Source of the DNA: Erythrobacter sp.
GTDB taxonomy: Bacteria > Pseudomonadota > Alphaproteobacteria > Sphingomonadales > Sphingomonadaceae
Length of the DNA: 64,000 nt
Assembly (NCBI GenBank): GCA_024642565.1
Contig: JAHEAV010000010.1
Coordinates: 1 to 64,000, forward strand
Direction: 5' to 3'
Shown in pieces: positions 19,041-28,387 of the stretch. Numbering within the stretch: position 1 is the stretch's first letter; each line of letters starts with the position of its first letter. A model generated the notes under the pieces. The model was not told where the DNA came from, did no database searches, and saw only the letters and a program-made list of their open reading frames with translations. The translations under genes were made by a program, and so were the position numbers.

Positions 19041-20210
19041 TTATTGTCCTCCCGCAGGTGCGGGTGTGGCGGGCGCTTGCTGCGCGCGTTTGCGAATTTC
19101 GGGCAGCGGCAGATAGGTTGTCACGCCGGAGGCTTCGACGATTGTCTTGTCCGTGCCGCTCAACACGCGTTCCATGGTTTCATAATAAAGCCTCCGCCGG
19201 GTTACTTCGGGGGCCAATTTGTACTGGGCATAAACCTTGTCGAAAGACGCGGTGTCACCTTCTGCACGGGCCAGGATCTGCTGCGCAGCGGCGCGTGACC
19301 GGTTGATGGCCGCATCGGCATCCTGCTGGGCAGCCGAAACATCCTTGAACGCTTCAACCACACGGGCTGGCGGATCGGTCTTGTCGATCTGCACACCCTG
19401 CACGGCCACACCCGAATCATAGGCATCCAGTACAGCCTGCATCCGGCGGCGAACGCGATCTTCAATCTCAGCCCGGCCTTCACCCGAGAACGTATCGTCC
19501 AGGGTTTTTTCCGCCACCGATGCCCGCATCGCGGCCTCGGCAACTTCTTCTACCGTGCCTGCGGGATCGGCGAGTTCGAACTTGAATTTCTTCAAATCCT
19601 TGATGTTCCAACGGATCAGATAGGACAAGTTGACCAGATTCTGGTCACCGGTCAGGATCAGTTTTTCCTCGCTGCCGGAAGGGATCTGCACGGCGCGGAT
19701 TTCACTGACATTTTCGACCGACACCACTTCGATTGGCCAGGGCAGAGTAAAACTCAGACCCGGATTGAGCGTGCGGCTATAAATACCGACCGTTTGCACG
19801 ACTGCCTTTTGCTTCGGGCCGATCAGATGGGCCGAGCTGATGCTTATCCATACCGCGCCGAGCACCAACGCTATGATTGGAACCCAGCTCTTGCCGTCAG
19901 GGCGTTGGGGGAAACGGAAGTTGGGCCCGCCGCCATCGCCGCCGCCCCGTCGCGGTCCTTCCGGTCCGCGATGTTTGAAGATATCTTCGATTTTTGCCGA
20001 ACGCCGCGTATCGTCTTCGCCGGCAGGAAGCCAGGGATTGCGCGGCCCACCGCCTTTTTTGCCGGGATCCTTCGGTTCCGAACCGGAACCCGATTCGGCA
20101 GGGCCGCTGTCGCCGGAATCGTCGCCCCCGCTGCCCTTGTTTCCGCCCCACGGACTTTTGCCTGCCATGGCCAGCCCGATGCTCCTGGTAAAACCACCCA
20201 ATATATCCAT
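19041..20210 (-). CDS. hflK: protease modulator HflK (SPFH/band 7)
   Basis: From the ATG at 20210 the protein has 389 residues; an ATG at 20168 is an alternative start. The N-terminus is Gly/Ser/Pro-rich and disordered (WGGNKGSGGDDSGDSGP), as in HflK. One TM helix follows (VPIIALVLGAVWISISS), then a band-7 domain with TVGIYSRTLNPGLSFTLPWP and NVSEIRAVQIPSG, and the FtsH-contact coiled coil. It partners HflC downstream. The 5' end faces the divergent mrp gene across ~46 bp, so promoters for both must lie there. Confidence 0.93.
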   Translation of the reverse strand: MDILGGFTRSIGLAMAGKSPWGGNKGSGGDDSGDSGPAESGSGSEPKDPGKKGGGPRNPWLPAGEDDTRRSAKIEDIFKHRGPEGPRRGGGDGGGPNFRFPQRPDGKSWVPIIALVLGAVWISISSAHLIGPKQKAVVQTVGIYSRTLNPGLSFTLPWPIEVVSVENVSEIRAVQIPSGSEEKLILTGDQNLVNLSYLIRWNIKDLKKFKFELADPAGTVEEVAEAAMRASVAEKTLDDTFSGEGRAEIEDRVRRRMQAVLDAYDSGVAVQGVQIDKTDPPARVVEAFKDVSAAQQDADAAINRSRAAAQQILARAEGDTASFDKVYAQYKLAPEVTRRRLYYETMERVLSGTDKTIVEASGVTTYLPLPEIRKRAQQAPATPAPAGGQ

Positions 20211-20256
20211 GAAGCCTTTATAGGGTCGGATTGCTGGAAAAACAGGGGTTGCAGCC

Positions 20257-21258
20257 ATGAATTTGCTGCTAGGGACTGCGGCGATGGATCAGGAAGACAT
20301 GCAGGCACGGTTGCCCGGCTCGATTGCGGCGCGGGTTCAATCGGCAAGAATGAAAGATGGCGTTGCGACACTTGTGCTGGATGCAGGTGGGCTGGGCGCT
20401 GCCGCTCGTGAAGAGCTGGAGGCTGCCGTGCGCGACATTATCGGCGCTGTTGACGGTGTGGCGGATGTGCGCGTGGCCATGGTGGCGGATCGCGCTGCAC
20501 CGGTGGTGCGGCCGATCATTGCGATCGGATCGGGCAAGGGCGGGGTTGGTAAATCAACGCTGACGGCAAATCTGGCGGTTGCGCTGTCGCGCATGGGGCG
20601 CAAGGTCGGTGTTGTCGATGCCGATATTTATGGCCCGTCGCAGCCGACCATTCTTGCGAACAAGGGTGAGCGCCCCGAGGCGGAAGGCCAGAAATTGATA
20701 CCCGTGCCCAGCAAATGGGGTGTGTCGCTGTTGTCGATGGGGCATCTGGTCGAACCGGGCAAGGCGATTGCATGGCGCGGACCGATGGCGGGCAATGCGC
20801 TGGGCCAGTTGATCGATGCCCACTGGGGTGATGCAGAAGTGCTGCTGGTCGATTTGCCGCCCGGCACTGGCGATGTGCAATTGTCGATGCTGCAGAAACA
20901 CAAACCGGCGGGCGCAATTCTGGTGTCCACTCCGCAGGATCTGGCGCTTATCGATGCGCAGCGTGCAGCCAATCTGTTTGAAAGCGGCAAAGTGCCGATC
21001 ATCGGACTGGTCGAAAACATGGCGGGTTACACCTGTCCGCATTGCGGTGAGGTCAGCAATCCCTTCGGCAGTGGCGGGGTTGAAGCGGCGGCCGGGCACG
21101 CGGGCATTCCATTCCTGGGGCGGATACCTCTGGAACTGCAAATCCGGGAACAGAGCGACGCCGGAACGCCGACCGCAGCCGGAGAAGGGGCTGGCGCCGA
21201 TGCCTTCAACGCCATCGCTGCAAAGCTTGCGGCATGGCTTGATGGAAGAGAAGTTTGA
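20257..21258 (+). CDS. mrp: Mrp/ApbC/NBP35-family iron-sulfur carrier ATPase
   Basis: 333 residues. The N-terminal ~90 residues are a MIP18-like domain. The deviant Walker A is [12 protein letters not shown] near residues 91-102, followed by [11 protein letters not shown] and the C-terminal CPHC motif ([14 protein letters not shown]) that binds a bridging Fe-S cluster in this family. It assembles or carries Fe-S clusters. The start could also be the ATG at 20284 or 20299. It overlaps the molybdopterin hydroxylase gene by 4 bp, so Fe-S delivery to that or neighbouring products is an attractive idea. Confidence 0.93.
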   Translation: MNLLLGTAAMDQEDMQARLPGSIAARVQSARMKDGVATLVLDAGGLGAAAREELEAAVRDIIGAVDGVADVRVAMVADRAAPVVRPIIAIGSGKGGVGKSTLTANLAVALSRMGRKVGVVDADIYGPSQPTILANKGERPEAEGQKLIPVPSKWGVSLLSMGHLVEPGKAIAWRGPMAGNALGQLIDAHWGDAEVLLVDLPPGTGDVQLSMLQKHKPAGAILVSTPQDLALIDAQRAANLFESGKVPIIGLVENMAGYTCPHCGEVSNPFGSGGVEAAAGHAGIPFLGRIPLELQIREQSDAGTPTAAGEGAGADAFNAIAAKLAAWLDGREV

Positions 21259-23549
21259 CGATGCAAGTGACCCGCCGTGGAGTGCTGACAGGCGCTGCGC
21301 TGGGCGGCGGGTTACTGGTCATGTGGACTTTGCAAAGGCGTGATTTCCCGATGCCGCTGACGCCGGGTCGCGGTGAATTTGCCTTTGATGCCTGGCTCAA
21401 GATCGGTCAGGACGGGGTGGTCACGGTGGCTGTGCCGCAGCTTGAAATGGGGCAGGGCATCACAACCTTGCTGCCGCAGATCGTGGCGCTTGAACTGGGC
21501 GCGGACTGGCGGCAGATCGCCGTGGAGCCGGCACCGGTGAGCGGTGCCTATGCCAATTCCCCGCTGGCGGCAAAATGGGCGCCGTTGTGGACACCGAATT
21601 TTGCATCCTGGGCGGACGAGCCCGATGATCTTCTGGCGGTGCGTTATGCGCAGGACAAAAGGTTCAATGTAACCGCCGATGGTACTGCGCTTGCCGCCTA
21701 TGAAATGCCCTGCCGCAAGGCCGCCGCATCAGCGCGGGCAATGCTGTGTATGGCGGCCGCGGATCGTTGGGGAGTTGGCTGGGAAGAATGCGCGGCGGAC
21801 AGTGGTTTCATCCTGCATCAGGACAAGAAGCTGAGTTTTGCGGAACTGGCCGAAGAAGCCGCGGCCTATTCACCGCCCGATCCGCCGCCAATCATGCCCG
21901 AAGCGGCATCGGAGCAACCCATTGCTGGACTGTCCGATGCGCCGATCGGTTTTCCCCGGCTCGACCTGCCATCGAAGGTGGACGGTTCCCATCTGTTCGC
22001 TGGCGATGTCCGTTTGCCGGACATGGTCTATGCATCAATCCGCCATGGCCCGGTCGATCGCGCGACCCTGACCTATTTCGACAAGGATGCAGCAGCAGGT
22101 CTCGGCGGTCTGGTCAGCGTGGTCGATGGCAAACGCTGGCTGGCGGCCGTCGCCGATAGCTGGTTTATCGCTGACAAGGCGCTGAACCTGATGGCACCGC
22201 GCTTCGACGTGGCGGAGGCGGCGGCAAGCGAGGCGATTGAACAGGCGCTCGACACGGCGCTGCGTGGCGGCAGCAAAGCGACCATCATCGCGACCCGCGG
22301 CGAAGGTGACGATCTGATCGATAAACCAAGCCTGGCCTTGCGTTACGATATTGCCCCCTCCTTGCATGCAACTCTGGAAACGTCCTCGGCCACCGCTCGT
22401 TTTGCGTCGGGACGGCTGGAATTGTGGATGGCCACGCAGGCGCCCGAATTCGCCCGAGAAGCTGCGGCAAAAGCGCTGAATATCGCGACATCCGACGTAG
22501 TGCTTTATCCGATGCCTGCCGGGGGCAGCTTTGACCGGCGGCTGGAACATGACCACGCGATTGAAATTGCCCTGATCGCCCGAGAGATTGGCCGGGACAG
22601 CGGCCGCCCGGTGCAACTGGTCTGGTCGCGCGGGCAGGAACTGCTTGTTGGCCGTCCGCGTATGCCGGCTGCGGTGCTGGTGGCGGCAAAACTCAAATCC
22701 GGTGGTCAGGGCGAAATCCATTCGCTGCGGCTGCGCATGGCGGCCCCCTCTTCCGCGCTGGAATTCGGACAGCGCCTGTTCGGCAACAAGACCAGCTGGG
22801 CAGCAATCGACGCGGTCAAGGATCAGGCTGACCCGATGGTGACCGAAGGCGCGATGCCGACCTATTCGATCCCCAATGTCGCGCTGTCTCATGTGCCGGT
22901 GCGGATCGGCTTGCCTACCGGGCGGATGCGCGGCAACGCCCACGGCATCACGGCCTTTGTCATGGAAAGCTTCATCGACGAGGTGGCATGGCGGCAGCAA
23001 CGCGAGCCGCTTTCCTACCGGATCGAAATGCTGGCAGATGATGTACGACTGGCCCAGTGCCTGCAGAATGTGGCTCGGCTGGCCGGTTGGGATGCGGGTA
23101 AGGACCAAAGCGGTCAAGGGCTCGCCTGCCACCGGATTGGCGAAGGGGACAATGCCGGTCGTATCGCCTGCATTGCCACCGCGAGGCTGGGCGATGGCGG
23201 CGCGCGAGTAACCAAGTTGAGCGCCGTGGTGGATATCGGCCGGATCGTAAATCTCGACATTGCCCGCCAGCAAATCGAAGGCGGGCTGGTTTTCGGCATG
23301 GCCATGGCGCTGGGAGCGAGCACGACCTATCTGGGCGGGCAACCGGAAATCAAACGTCTGGCCGAGCTGGGGCTTCCACAGTTGGCGGATTGTCCGGAAA
23401 TCGAAGTCGATTTCATCCCAAGCAAATCCGAACCCTTCGATCCGGGAGAGCTGGGCGCGGTAGTGGCTGCACCGGCCATCGCCAATGCACTCTATTCCGC
23501 AACCGGGCTGCGCATCCGGCGCCTGCCATTATTTTCTGAGGGCATATGA
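21255..23549 (+). CDS. molybdopterin-binding subunit, isoquinoline 1-oxidoreductase/aldehyde oxidase type
   Basis: 764 residues. It resembles the large subunit of the IorB/CoxL-like branch of xanthine-oxidase-family hydroxylases: the [27 protein letters not shown] start, [23 protein letters not shown], and [21 protein letters not shown]. The N-terminus [19 protein letters not shown] has an RR motif followed by a hydrophobic stretch, consistent with Tat export. Such subunits normally work with a 2Fe-2S partner, which is not found here. It overlaps mrp and hemH by 4 bp each, so the three are translationally coupled. Substrate is unknown. Confidence 0.85.
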   Translation: MTMQVTRRGVLTGAALGGGLLVMWTLQRRDFPMPLTPGRGEFAFDAWLKIGQDGVVTVAVPQLEMGQGITTLLPQIVALELGADWRQIAVEPAPVSGAYANSPLAAKWAPLWTPNFASWADEPDDLLAVRYAQDKRFNVTADGTALAAYEMPCRKAAASARAMLCMAAADRWGVGWEECAADSGFILHQDKKLSFAELAEEAAAYSPPDPPPIMPEAASEQPIAGLSDAPIGFPRLDLPSKVDGSHLFAGDVRLPDMVYASIRHGPVDRATLTYFDKDAAAGLGGLVSVVDGKRWLAAVADSWFIADKALNLMAPRFDVAEAAASEAIEQALDTALRGGSKATIIATRGEGDDLIDKPSLALRYDIAPSLHATLETSSATARFASGRLELWMATQAPEFAREAAAKALNIATSDVVLYPMPAGGSFDRRLEHDHAIEIALIAREIGRDSGRPVQLVWSRGQELLVGRPRMPAAVLVAAKLKSGGQGEIHSLRLRMAAPSSALEFGQRLFGNKTSWAAIDAVKDQADPMVTEGAMPTYSIPNVALSHVPVRIGLPTGRMRGNAHGITAFVMESFIDEVAWRQQREPLSYRIEMLADDVRLAQCLQNVARLAGWDAGKDQSGQGLACHRIGEGDNAGRIACIATARLGDGGARVTKLSAVVDIGRIVNLDIARQQIEGGLVFGMAMALGASTTYLGGQPEIKRLAELGLPQLADCPEIEVDFIPSKSEPFDPGELGAVVAAPAIANALYSATGLRIRRLPLFSEGI

Positions 23550-24568
23550 CCTGGACACCGCAAGAACTGCCAAGCAGCCATCCGCCCGTTCACAGTGGCG
23601 GTGTTGGTGTGCTGCTGGTGAATCTTGGCACGCCCGATGCGCCAACGCCGCAAGCGGTAAAGCGATATCTGGCTGAATTCCTGTCCGACAAACGGGTTGT
23701 GGAAATCCCTGCGATCATCTGGCAGCCGATTTTGCGTGGGATCATCCTGAACACCCGGCCCAGAAAATCGGCCCATGCTTACAGTCAGGTCTGGACCGAG
23801 AAGGGTTCGCCCCTGGCCGCAATTACGGCCGAGCAGGCAGAAGCCTTGCAGGCGCGGCTGGGTACATCGGTCAAGGTCGGCTGGGGGATGCGTTACGGCA
23901 ATCCCTCCATTGCGCAGGAACTGACCCGGCTAAAGGAACAGGGCTGCGACCGGATTTTGCTGGCGCCGCTCTATCCGCAATATTCGAGCGCGACGACGGC
24001 CACGGTGGTGGACAAGACTGCCGAGGCGCTTGGCGATATGCGCTGGCAGCCCAGCTTGCGGGTCTTGCCGCCATACCATGATGATCCCGCCTATATTGCC
24101 GCGCTGGCACGTGATCTGTCCCGTCAGCTGGATGGATTATCCTTTGAGCCGGAGCTGCTGCTGCTCAGCTTTCACGGTATGCCGCAGCGCACGCTCGAAT
24201 TGGGCGATCCCTATCACTGCCACTGCCGCAAGACCGCGCGGTTGTTGCAAGCGTTGATGGATCGCCCCGGTCTCCGCTTCGAAACGACATTCCAGTCGCG
24301 CTTTGGCAGGGCGAAATGGCTCGAGCCGGCGACCGATGCCACTTTGGAAGCACAGGCAAAGGGTGGCACCCGGCGCATTGCCATCGCCGCACCCGGTTTT
24401 TCGGCCGACTGCCTTGAAACATTGGAAGAACTGGCAATCCAGGGCCGCGAGCAATTTCTGGAAGGTGGCGGTACGCATTTTGCCGCCCTTTCCTGCCTCA
24501 ATGCCGGCGATGCGGGAATGGACATGCTCGACGCTATCGTGCGGCGAGAACTTTCCGGCTGGATTTAG
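23546..24568 (+). CDS. hemH: ferrochelatase
   Basis: 340 residues with the HemH signature: VGVLLVNLGTPDAPTP at the N-terminus, YLAEFLSDKRVVEIP, the catalytic-histidine strand LLLSFHGMPQRTLELGDPY, and the SRFGRAKWLEPATD segment near the C-terminus. It inserts Fe2+ into protoporphyrin IX. It is coupled by a 4-bp overlap to the molybdenum hydroxylase gene, and a P450 gene (a haem protein) starts 42 bp downstream, though the intervening inverted repeat suggests separate control of the P450. Confidence 0.96.
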   Translation: MTWTPQELPSSHPPVHSGGVGVLLVNLGTPDAPTPQAVKRYLAEFLSDKRVVEIPAIIWQPILRGIILNTRPRKSAHAYSQVWTEKGSPLAAITAEQAEALQARLGTSVKVGWGMRYGNPSIAQELTRLKEQGCDRILLAPLYPQYSSATTATVVDKTAEALGDMRWQPSLRVLPPYHDDPAYIAALARDLSRQLDGLSFEPELLLLSFHGMPQRTLELGDPYHCHCRKTARLLQALMDRPGLRFETTFQSRFGRAKWLEPATDATLEAQAKGGTRRIAIAAPGFSADCLETLEELAIQGREQFLEGGGTHFAALSCLNAGDAGMDMLDAIVRRELSGWI

Positions 24569-24577
24569 CCTCGGGAT

Positions 24578-24599
24578 TTACTTACACTAAGGTAAGTAA
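24578..24599. promoter_or_regulatory. 8-bp inverted repeat, putative operator of the P450 gene
   Basis: TTACTTAC and GTAAGTAA form a perfect 8-bp inverted repeat separated by six bases, ending ten bases before the P450 start codon. Symmetry and size fit a TetR-type dimer site. It overlaps the region where the promoter or leader must be, so repression is likely. No regulator gene lies next to it in this window. Confidence 0.6.
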
Positions 24600-24609
24600 G
24601 GAACGAAAA

Positions 24610-26022
24610 ATGGCCAGCGCAGCGAAAGCTCCAACTAACTTTGCCGATGTCCCCCATGCCGGGATCGTGCCCCAACCCACGCATTGGAGCCAGCATTTGC
24701 CCGAAGGGGCACTGTCGCATATTCCCGGTGAACGCGGGCTGCCGGTGGTCGGCAATACTTTCAAGATGCTGGCCGATCCCCATGCTTTCGCCAAGCGGAT
24801 GTACGAAACTTTCGGCCCGGTTTACACCAACCGCGCCTTCGGGCGCTGGCATGTCGCGTTGATCGGCGCCGATGCCAACGAACTGATGCTGTTCGACCGG
24901 GAAAAGCTGTTCTCATCCGAACAGGGTTGGGGACCTGTGCTCGACCAATTGTTCCCGCGCGGGTTGATGCTGATGGATTTTGATCCTCATCGCGCCGACC
25001 GCCGCGCTTTGTCGATTGCCTTCAAGCCTGAACCGATGCGCCATTATGCCGATTCGCTGAACCGCGGGATTGCCGAACGGGTGGTGCAATGGGGCGGGGC
25101 ATCGATGCAATTCTACCCGGCGATCAAGGCGCTGACTCTGGATCTGGCGGCCGACAGTTTCATTGGTTTGCCGCTGGGTGAAGACGCGGACCGGATCAAC
25201 CAGGCCTTCGTCTACATGGTGCAAGCCTCGGTCGCGCCGATCCGCAAGCCTTATCCCGGCACCTTGATGCGCAAAGGCGTGAAGAGCCGCGAATATCTGG
25301 TCGATTTCTTTACCAAGGAGACTTTGCGCCGCCGTGCCGAGGGCGGCGGGCAGGATATGTTCAGCCAGTTCGCTACCGCCACGCTGGAGGATGGATCGCT
25401 TATGCCGGTCGATTCTGTTGTCGATCACATGAACTTCCTGATGATGGCGGCGCATGACACGATTACGTCCAGCGCGACCTCTCTGATCTGGTTGCTGGCC
25501 GCAAATCCGAAATGGCAGGAACAATTGCGGCAGGAATTGCGCGCCGTAACCGGCGGGGAAGGCCGGCCGCTTGCCTATGACGACCTGGGCAAGCTCGAAC
25601 TGACCGAAATGGCCTTCAAGGAAGCGCTGCGGATGATCCCGCCCGTGCCTTCGACCCCGCGCCGCGCGCTGCGTTCGTTCGAATATGGCGGATATACCAT
25701 TCCGGGCGGCGCGCAGGTCGGTATCAATGCCCATCTGGTCCACCATCAGGAAGAACATTGGGACGATCCCTATCGCTTCGATCCGATGCGTTTTACGCCG
25801 GACAAGGTAAAGGCGCGGCACAAATATGCCTGGGTGCCGTTTGGCGGCGGCGCGCATATGTGCCTGGGGCTGCATTTTGCCTATATGCAGGTCAAGATCC
25901 TGCTGGCGCATGTGCTGACCCGCTACGAGATCGAACTGGCCGAAGGGTACACGCCGGAATGGCAACCCTGGCCGATCCCCAAGCCGAAGGACGGGCTGAA
26001 AGTTACGTTTCGGCCGCTCTAG
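24610..26022 (+). CDS. cytochrome P450
   Basis: 470 residues with all P450 landmarks: an I-helix MMAAHDTITSS (Asp283-Thr284), the K-helix ExxR in KEALRM, a PERF-like DPMRF, and the haem loop FGGGAHMCLG with thiolate Cys418. There is no membrane anchor, so it is a soluble bacterial enzyme needing separate redox partners, none of which are adjacent. The N-terminal IPGERGLPVVGN is the proline-rich hinge seen in CYP51/CYP26-like families. Shine-Dalgarno AAGGAA precedes the ATG. Substrate is unknown. Confidence 0.92.
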   Translation: MASAAKAPTNFADVPHAGIVPQPTHWSQHLPEGALSHIPGERGLPVVGNTFKMLADPHAFAKRMYETFGPVYTNRAFGRWHVALIGADANELMLFDREKLFSSEQGWGPVLDQLFPRGLMLMDFDPHRADRRALSIAFKPEPMRHYADSLNRGIAERVVQWGGASMQFYPAIKALTLDLAADSFIGLPLGEDADRINQAFVYMVQASVAPIRKPYPGTLMRKGVKSREYLVDFFTKETLRRRAEGGGQDMFSQFATATLEDGSLMPVDSVVDHMNFLMMAAHDTITSSATSLIWLLAANPKWQEQLRQELRAVTGGEGRPLAYDDLGKLELTEMAFKEALRMIPPVPSTPRRALRSFEYGGYTIPGGAQVGINAHLVHHQEEHWDDPYRFDPMRFTPDKVKARHKYAWVPFGGGAHMCLGLHFAYMQVKILLAHVLTRYEIELAEGYTPEWQPWPIPKPKDGLKVTFRPL

Positions 26023-26028
26023 CCAAAG

Positions 26029-26211
26029 CTAGAAATCAATTGCGATGCCGTTCTTTTCCCAATCGCCATAGCGGGTTGGGCTGAGGCCGTGTTTGTCCCC
26101 GTCCCCATGCGTGTCTGCCGGTTTTGCCGGGGCCGGTTCGGGCGGCGCTTCATCGCTCCAGTAACTGGGCTTGTCGAAACGTTCGGGCCGGATGGTTGCA
26201 CGCTTGGTCAT
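26029..26211 (-). CDS. DUF1674 small protein (SdhAF4-like)
   Basis: A 60-residue reading frame from the ATG at 26209-26211 to a stop at 26029. The C-terminal HGLSPTRYGDWEKNGIAIDF matches the DUF1674 consensus, a short motif ending in Asp-Phe that is shared with the eukaryotic succinate dehydrogenase assembly factor SDHAF4. The N-terminal half is Pro/Ala/Glu-rich and probably disordered. The gene is nested at the end of a long spurious antisense ORF, which hides it. It converges with the P450 gene and is divergent from rsmB across 54 bp. Function in SDH maturation is inferred from the family only. Confidence 0.8.
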   Translation of the reverse strand: MTKRATIRPERFDKPSYWSDEAPPEPAPAKPADTHGDGDKHGLSPTRYGDWEKNGIAIDF

Positions 26212-26265
26212 GGCCGGAACATGGTATCGCTGGCTCTCAATTGCAATCGCGGATAGGGGCCTTGC

Positions 26266-27507
26266 ATGGTTGATACCCCCGGATTGCCCGCCCGCCGCGC
26301 TGCCCTGCGCATGATGGATGCCGTTCTGCACCGGGGGGAGACCCTCGAACAGGCGGAGCGATCGGCCCTGCGGACCATCAATGGCCCTGCTGACCGCGCT
26401 CTGGCCCGTGCCATCGCCAGCGAAGTGATGCGCTGGCTGGTCGATCTGGACGATATGATCGACAGCGCCACCCGGAACCGGTTGGCAGATGATGCCAAGG
26501 TGCGCAGCGTGCTGCGGCTGATGCTGGTCCAGTGGCTGCGCTTTGACACTCCGCCCCATGCCGTTATCGCCACGGCACTGCCACTGCTGGATGGCGGGCC
26601 GCGCAGGCTGGCCCACGGGGTGTTTTCGACGCTTAACAAACAGGCCATGAGCTTGCCCGAAAGCCCGACCCCGCCGGATCCGGTGGCAATGCGCTGGGGC
26701 GACCGTGCGCTCGACATTTTTGGCGCATTGGGGGAACCGCCGCCGCTCGATCTGGCCCTGCGCGACTGGACGCAAACCGACCATTGGGCTGCCGAATTGG
26801 GCGGCCACAGCCTCGCCCCCGGCCATGTCCGCCTGCCACGCGGGACACGGGTGGAGGAAATTCCCGGTTTCGAGGAAGGGGCATGGTGGGTGCAAGACCT
26901 TGCCGCGACCTTGCCCGCCCGGCTTTTGGGCCGGGGTGAAGGCCGCCGCGTCCTCGACCTCTGCGCCGCGCCGGGCGGCAAGACGTTGCAATTGGCCGCT
27001 GCTGGCTGGCAGGTAACCGCGCTGGATGTGCACGAACGGCGGCTGGATATGCTCCGCGCCAATCTGGAACGGACGGGGCTTTCCGCCGAGATTATCACGG
27101 CCGATGCGCTGAAATGGCAGCCGGCCGGACCATTCGACGCCATTTTGCTGGATGCACCCTGCACTGCCACCGGCACTTGCCGCCGACATCCCGATGTGCT
27201 GCACCGGATCGGCCAGCGCCAGATCGCCGAGATGGCAGAGCTGCAGGCGGCGCTGCTGAAGCGCGCCGCATCGTGGCTGAGTGGGGGCGGCACGCTGGTT
27301 TACGCCGTATGTTCGCTGGAAGATGCCGAAGGCGCGGAACAGACCGGCGCGGTAAAACTGGCTCAGGTGCCAATTACCGCGGAAGAACTGCCCGCAGGTT
27401 TGCAGCCTGACGCAGATGGCTGGCTGCGCACGGATCCGTCGATGCTGCCAGAAGCCGGTGGGCTTGACGGGTTCTATGTCGGGCGCTGGCGGCAGGCCGC
27501 CGCTTGA
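26266..27507 (+). CDS. rsmB: 16S rRNA (cytosine-C5)-methyltransferase, RsmB/Sun family
   Basis: 413 residues. The N-terminal ~130 residues match the NusB-like RNA-binding domain of RsmB (ARRAALRMMDAVL, ADRALARAIASEVMRW). The Rossmann methyltransferase domain has LDLCAAPGGKTLQLA (SAM motif I), the LDAPCTATGTCRRHPDV motif IV with one catalytic cysteine, and YAVCSLEDAEG motif VI with the nucleophilic cysteine. It methylates C967 (E. coli numbering) in 16S rRNA. It is monocistronic. Confidence 0.92.
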   Translation: MVDTPGLPARRAALRMMDAVLHRGETLEQAERSALRTINGPADRALARAIASEVMRWLVDLDDMIDSATRNRLADDAKVRSVLRLMLVQWLRFDTPPHAVIATALPLLDGGPRRLAHGVFSTLNKQAMSLPESPTPPDPVAMRWGDRALDIFGALGEPPPLDLALRDWTQTDHWAAELGGHSLAPGHVRLPRGTRVEEIPGFEEGAWWVQDLAATLPARLLGRGEGRRVLDLCAAPGGKTLQLAAAGWQVTALDVHERRLDMLRANLERTGLSAEIITADALKWQPAGPFDAILLDAPCTATGTCRRHPDVLHRIGQRQIAEMAELQAALLKRAASWLSGGGTLVYAVCSLEDAEGAEQTGAVKLAQVPITAEELPAGLQPDADGWLRTDPSMLPEAGGLDGFYVGRWRQAAA

Positions 27508-27511
27508 ACCG

Positions 27512-27707
27512 GGTGACAAAGGTGACACAGTGTCACCCGCCATGTTTCCTATCAATCTATTGAAATATCAGCATTATCAGCAAATATTGACGGGTGACAC
27601 TCTTGCTGTGTCGGAACCGTTTTGCCGCTGGTGGGATCAACCCCTGTACGATCAACACTGATAAAGAGCCTGCGCCGGTCTAACAGCCTTGTCCGGTGTA
27701 GGAAAAT
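27512..27707. repeat. intergenic element, copy 2 (convergent rsmB/msrA gap)
   Basis: The 222-bp gap between convergent rsmB and msrA shares ordered blocks with the metW/fghA gap: GGTGACAAAGGTGACACA (27512-27529), CCGCCATGTT at about 27537, and GTGTAGGAAAAT (27696-27707) at its end. It also contains a perfect palindrome GGTGACAC-A-GTGTCACC at 27521-27537. A second GGGTGACAC lies near 27592. No ORF is convincing here. Confidence 0.45.
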
Positions 27708-27729
27708 TCCCTTTCGCGGCGCGCCGGAC

Positions 27730-28269
27730 TCAGCCCTTCAGCCGTTCGCTAAAGCCTTTGCGCAGTTTTGCCAGTTTTGGCGGGATCACCGCCATGCAAT
27801 AGGGGTTTCGCTGGCCTTCGCCTTCCCAATATTCCTGGTGGTAATCCTCAGCCGGATACCAGATTGTTGCTTCTTCGATCGTGGTCACCGCCTGCTGCCC
27901 TTCATGCTCTGCGTTCCAACGGGTGATCGCGGCTTCGGCCTCGGCACGCTGCGCATCGTCGAGCGGAAAGATCGCACTGCGATATTGGGTGCCGATATCG
28001 TTACCCTGGCGGTTCAATTGCGAAGGATCATGCGTCGCCATGAAGACATCGAGCAGATCGGCATAGGTGATGGTTTCAGCGGCGAAGGTCACCCGAATCG
28101 CTTCGGCATGGCCGGTGGTACCGCTGCAGACCTGTTTGTAAGTCGGGTCTGACATGGTGCCGCCGATATAGCCGCTTTCAACCTCGCTCACGCCGCCCAA
28201 TTGGCGGAACACGGCTTCGGTGCACCAGAAACACCCGCCGGCAATGATGGCCTGTTCGGTAGCTGACAT
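27730..28269 (-). CDS. msrA: peptide-methionine (S)-S-oxide reductase MsrA
   Basis: 179 residues from the ATG at 28269. The catalytic motif GGCFWCTEAVF places the nucleophile at Cys13. VESGYIGG, YKQVCSGTTGHAEAIRV and DYHQEYWE are standard MsrA motifs. It reduces methionine-S-sulfoxide. No signal peptide is visible. The ~13 in-frame codons upstream to 28326 are not needed for the fold and lack conservation. Confidence 0.95.
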   Translation of the reverse strand: MSATEQAIIAGGCFWCTEAVFRQLGGVSEVESGYIGGTMSDPTYKQVCSGTTGHAEAIRVTFAAETITYADLLDVFMATHDPSQLNRQGNDIGTQYRSAIFPLDDAQRAEAEAAITRWNAEHEGQQAVTTIEEATIWYPAEDYHQEYWEGEGQRNPYCMAVIPPKLAKLRKGFSERLKG

Positions 28270-28387
28270 TTTCGCTGATCTCCGTAATTCACCGATGCAG
28301 ATAGGAAGCCCGCACGCTCTTGTCATGCCCTAGCCAATCACTAAAGTACGCCGCAGACCAATCCCCCTGAATGTCCGGAGAGAATTC

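Noticed and set aside
22035-23342. 435-codon ORF opposite the molybdenum hydroxylase gene
   Set aside because: No domain motif; arises from codon-position GC bias on the other strand.
26029-27555. 508-codon ORF on the minus strand opposite rsmB
   Set aside because: Its composition is that of antisense translation of a GC-rich gene, and rsmB on the plus strand has clear family motifs. Only the last 60 codons are kept, as the DUF1674 gene.
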